Under the pieces are notes generated by a model that worked only from the letters and a program-made list of their open reading frames with translations, made no database searches and had not been told where the DNA came from. Of a DNA stretch of 64,000 nt, positions 63,947-64,000 are shown one piece after another. The position numbers and the translations under genes are program-made. Within the stretch, counting starts at the first letter, position 1; each line of letters opens with the position of its first letter. This DNA comes from Thiohalocapsa marina (GTDB taxonomy: Bacteria > Pseudomonadota > Gammaproteobacteria > Chromatiales > Chromatiaceae). The stretch covers positions 32,456 through 96,455 of the forward strand of contig NZ_VWXX01000011.1 of the NCBI RefSeq assembly GCF_008632335.1, in the 5' to 3' direction.

Positions 63947-64000
63947 GTGTGGGCGGTGGGGGGTGGGCGTGGCGTTTAAGCCCAACCGGGCCTGCGGGGT

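Overview
The window looks like a chromosomal segment of a high-GC gammaproteobacterium, probably of the Chromatiales (Chromatiaceae/Ectothiorhodospiraceae) or close to them. This is inferred from the core gene neighbourhoods: hemC-hemD divergent from argH, yicC divergent from rph-rdgB-yggS-proC-yggT-yggU, and argB/dut/coaBC/radC together. A relic of an AAA-ATPase/nuclease family and short heptamer tandem repeats, both of which I associate with these organisms, agree with it. I see no rRNA, tRNA, CRISPR array or replication origin.

Layout. 1-9 kb is core: ubiD, an RRM protein, small envelope proteins, an epimerase, a ferredoxin-type flavin reductase, hemDC and argH. About 9-42.7 kb is one large accessory region between argH and yicC. 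It opens with broken or orphan genes: an AAA-ATPase/nuclease relic, an orphan Cys-rich protein, and a frameshifted winged-helix/PAS/GGDEF/EAL regulator. Next is a complete type I restriction-modification operon (hsdM-hsdS-hsdR, 15.9-20.9 kb). It is followed by an ArdC-type antirestriction gene and an AT-rich block (22-27.8 kb) with a small orphan, a 694-residue protein carrying a DUF2726/PD-(D/E)XK-like nuclease core, and a 797-residue fusion of a DEDDh exonuclease to leucine-rich-variant/HEAT-like repeats. From 28.06 to 35.25 kb there are two related modules facing tail to tail. Each starts with a near-identical XRE regulator behind a very close promoter and contains one copy of a conserved family of unknown function, plus small membrane proteins. 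A type II Zorya system (zorA-zorB-zorE, 35.9-40.0 kb) follows, then a decayed IS4-type transposase and gene remnants.

42.7-54.7 kb returns to core metabolism: yicC, rph, rdgB, yggS, proC, yggT, yggU, a SafE/TauE-like membrane protein, pyrE, argB, dut, coaBC, radC, and an EnvZ/OmpR-like pair. 54.8-64 kb holds secreted glycine/arginine-rich proteins, a DUF2202 ferritin-like protein, a three-gene HlyD/FtsX/ATPase exporter, a damaged TumE/TumA-type toxin-antitoxin pair, and a PepSY plus PhoP/PhoQ-like cluster. It ends with small envelope proteins and a DUF3240 gene preceded by ten 7-bp tandem repeats.

The restriction-modification operon, the two unrecognised nuclease proteins and Zorya form a defence island. 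The best candidates for undescribed biology are the exonuclease-repeat fusion, the 694-residue nuclease with its small neighbour, and the duplicated XRE plus unknown-family module.
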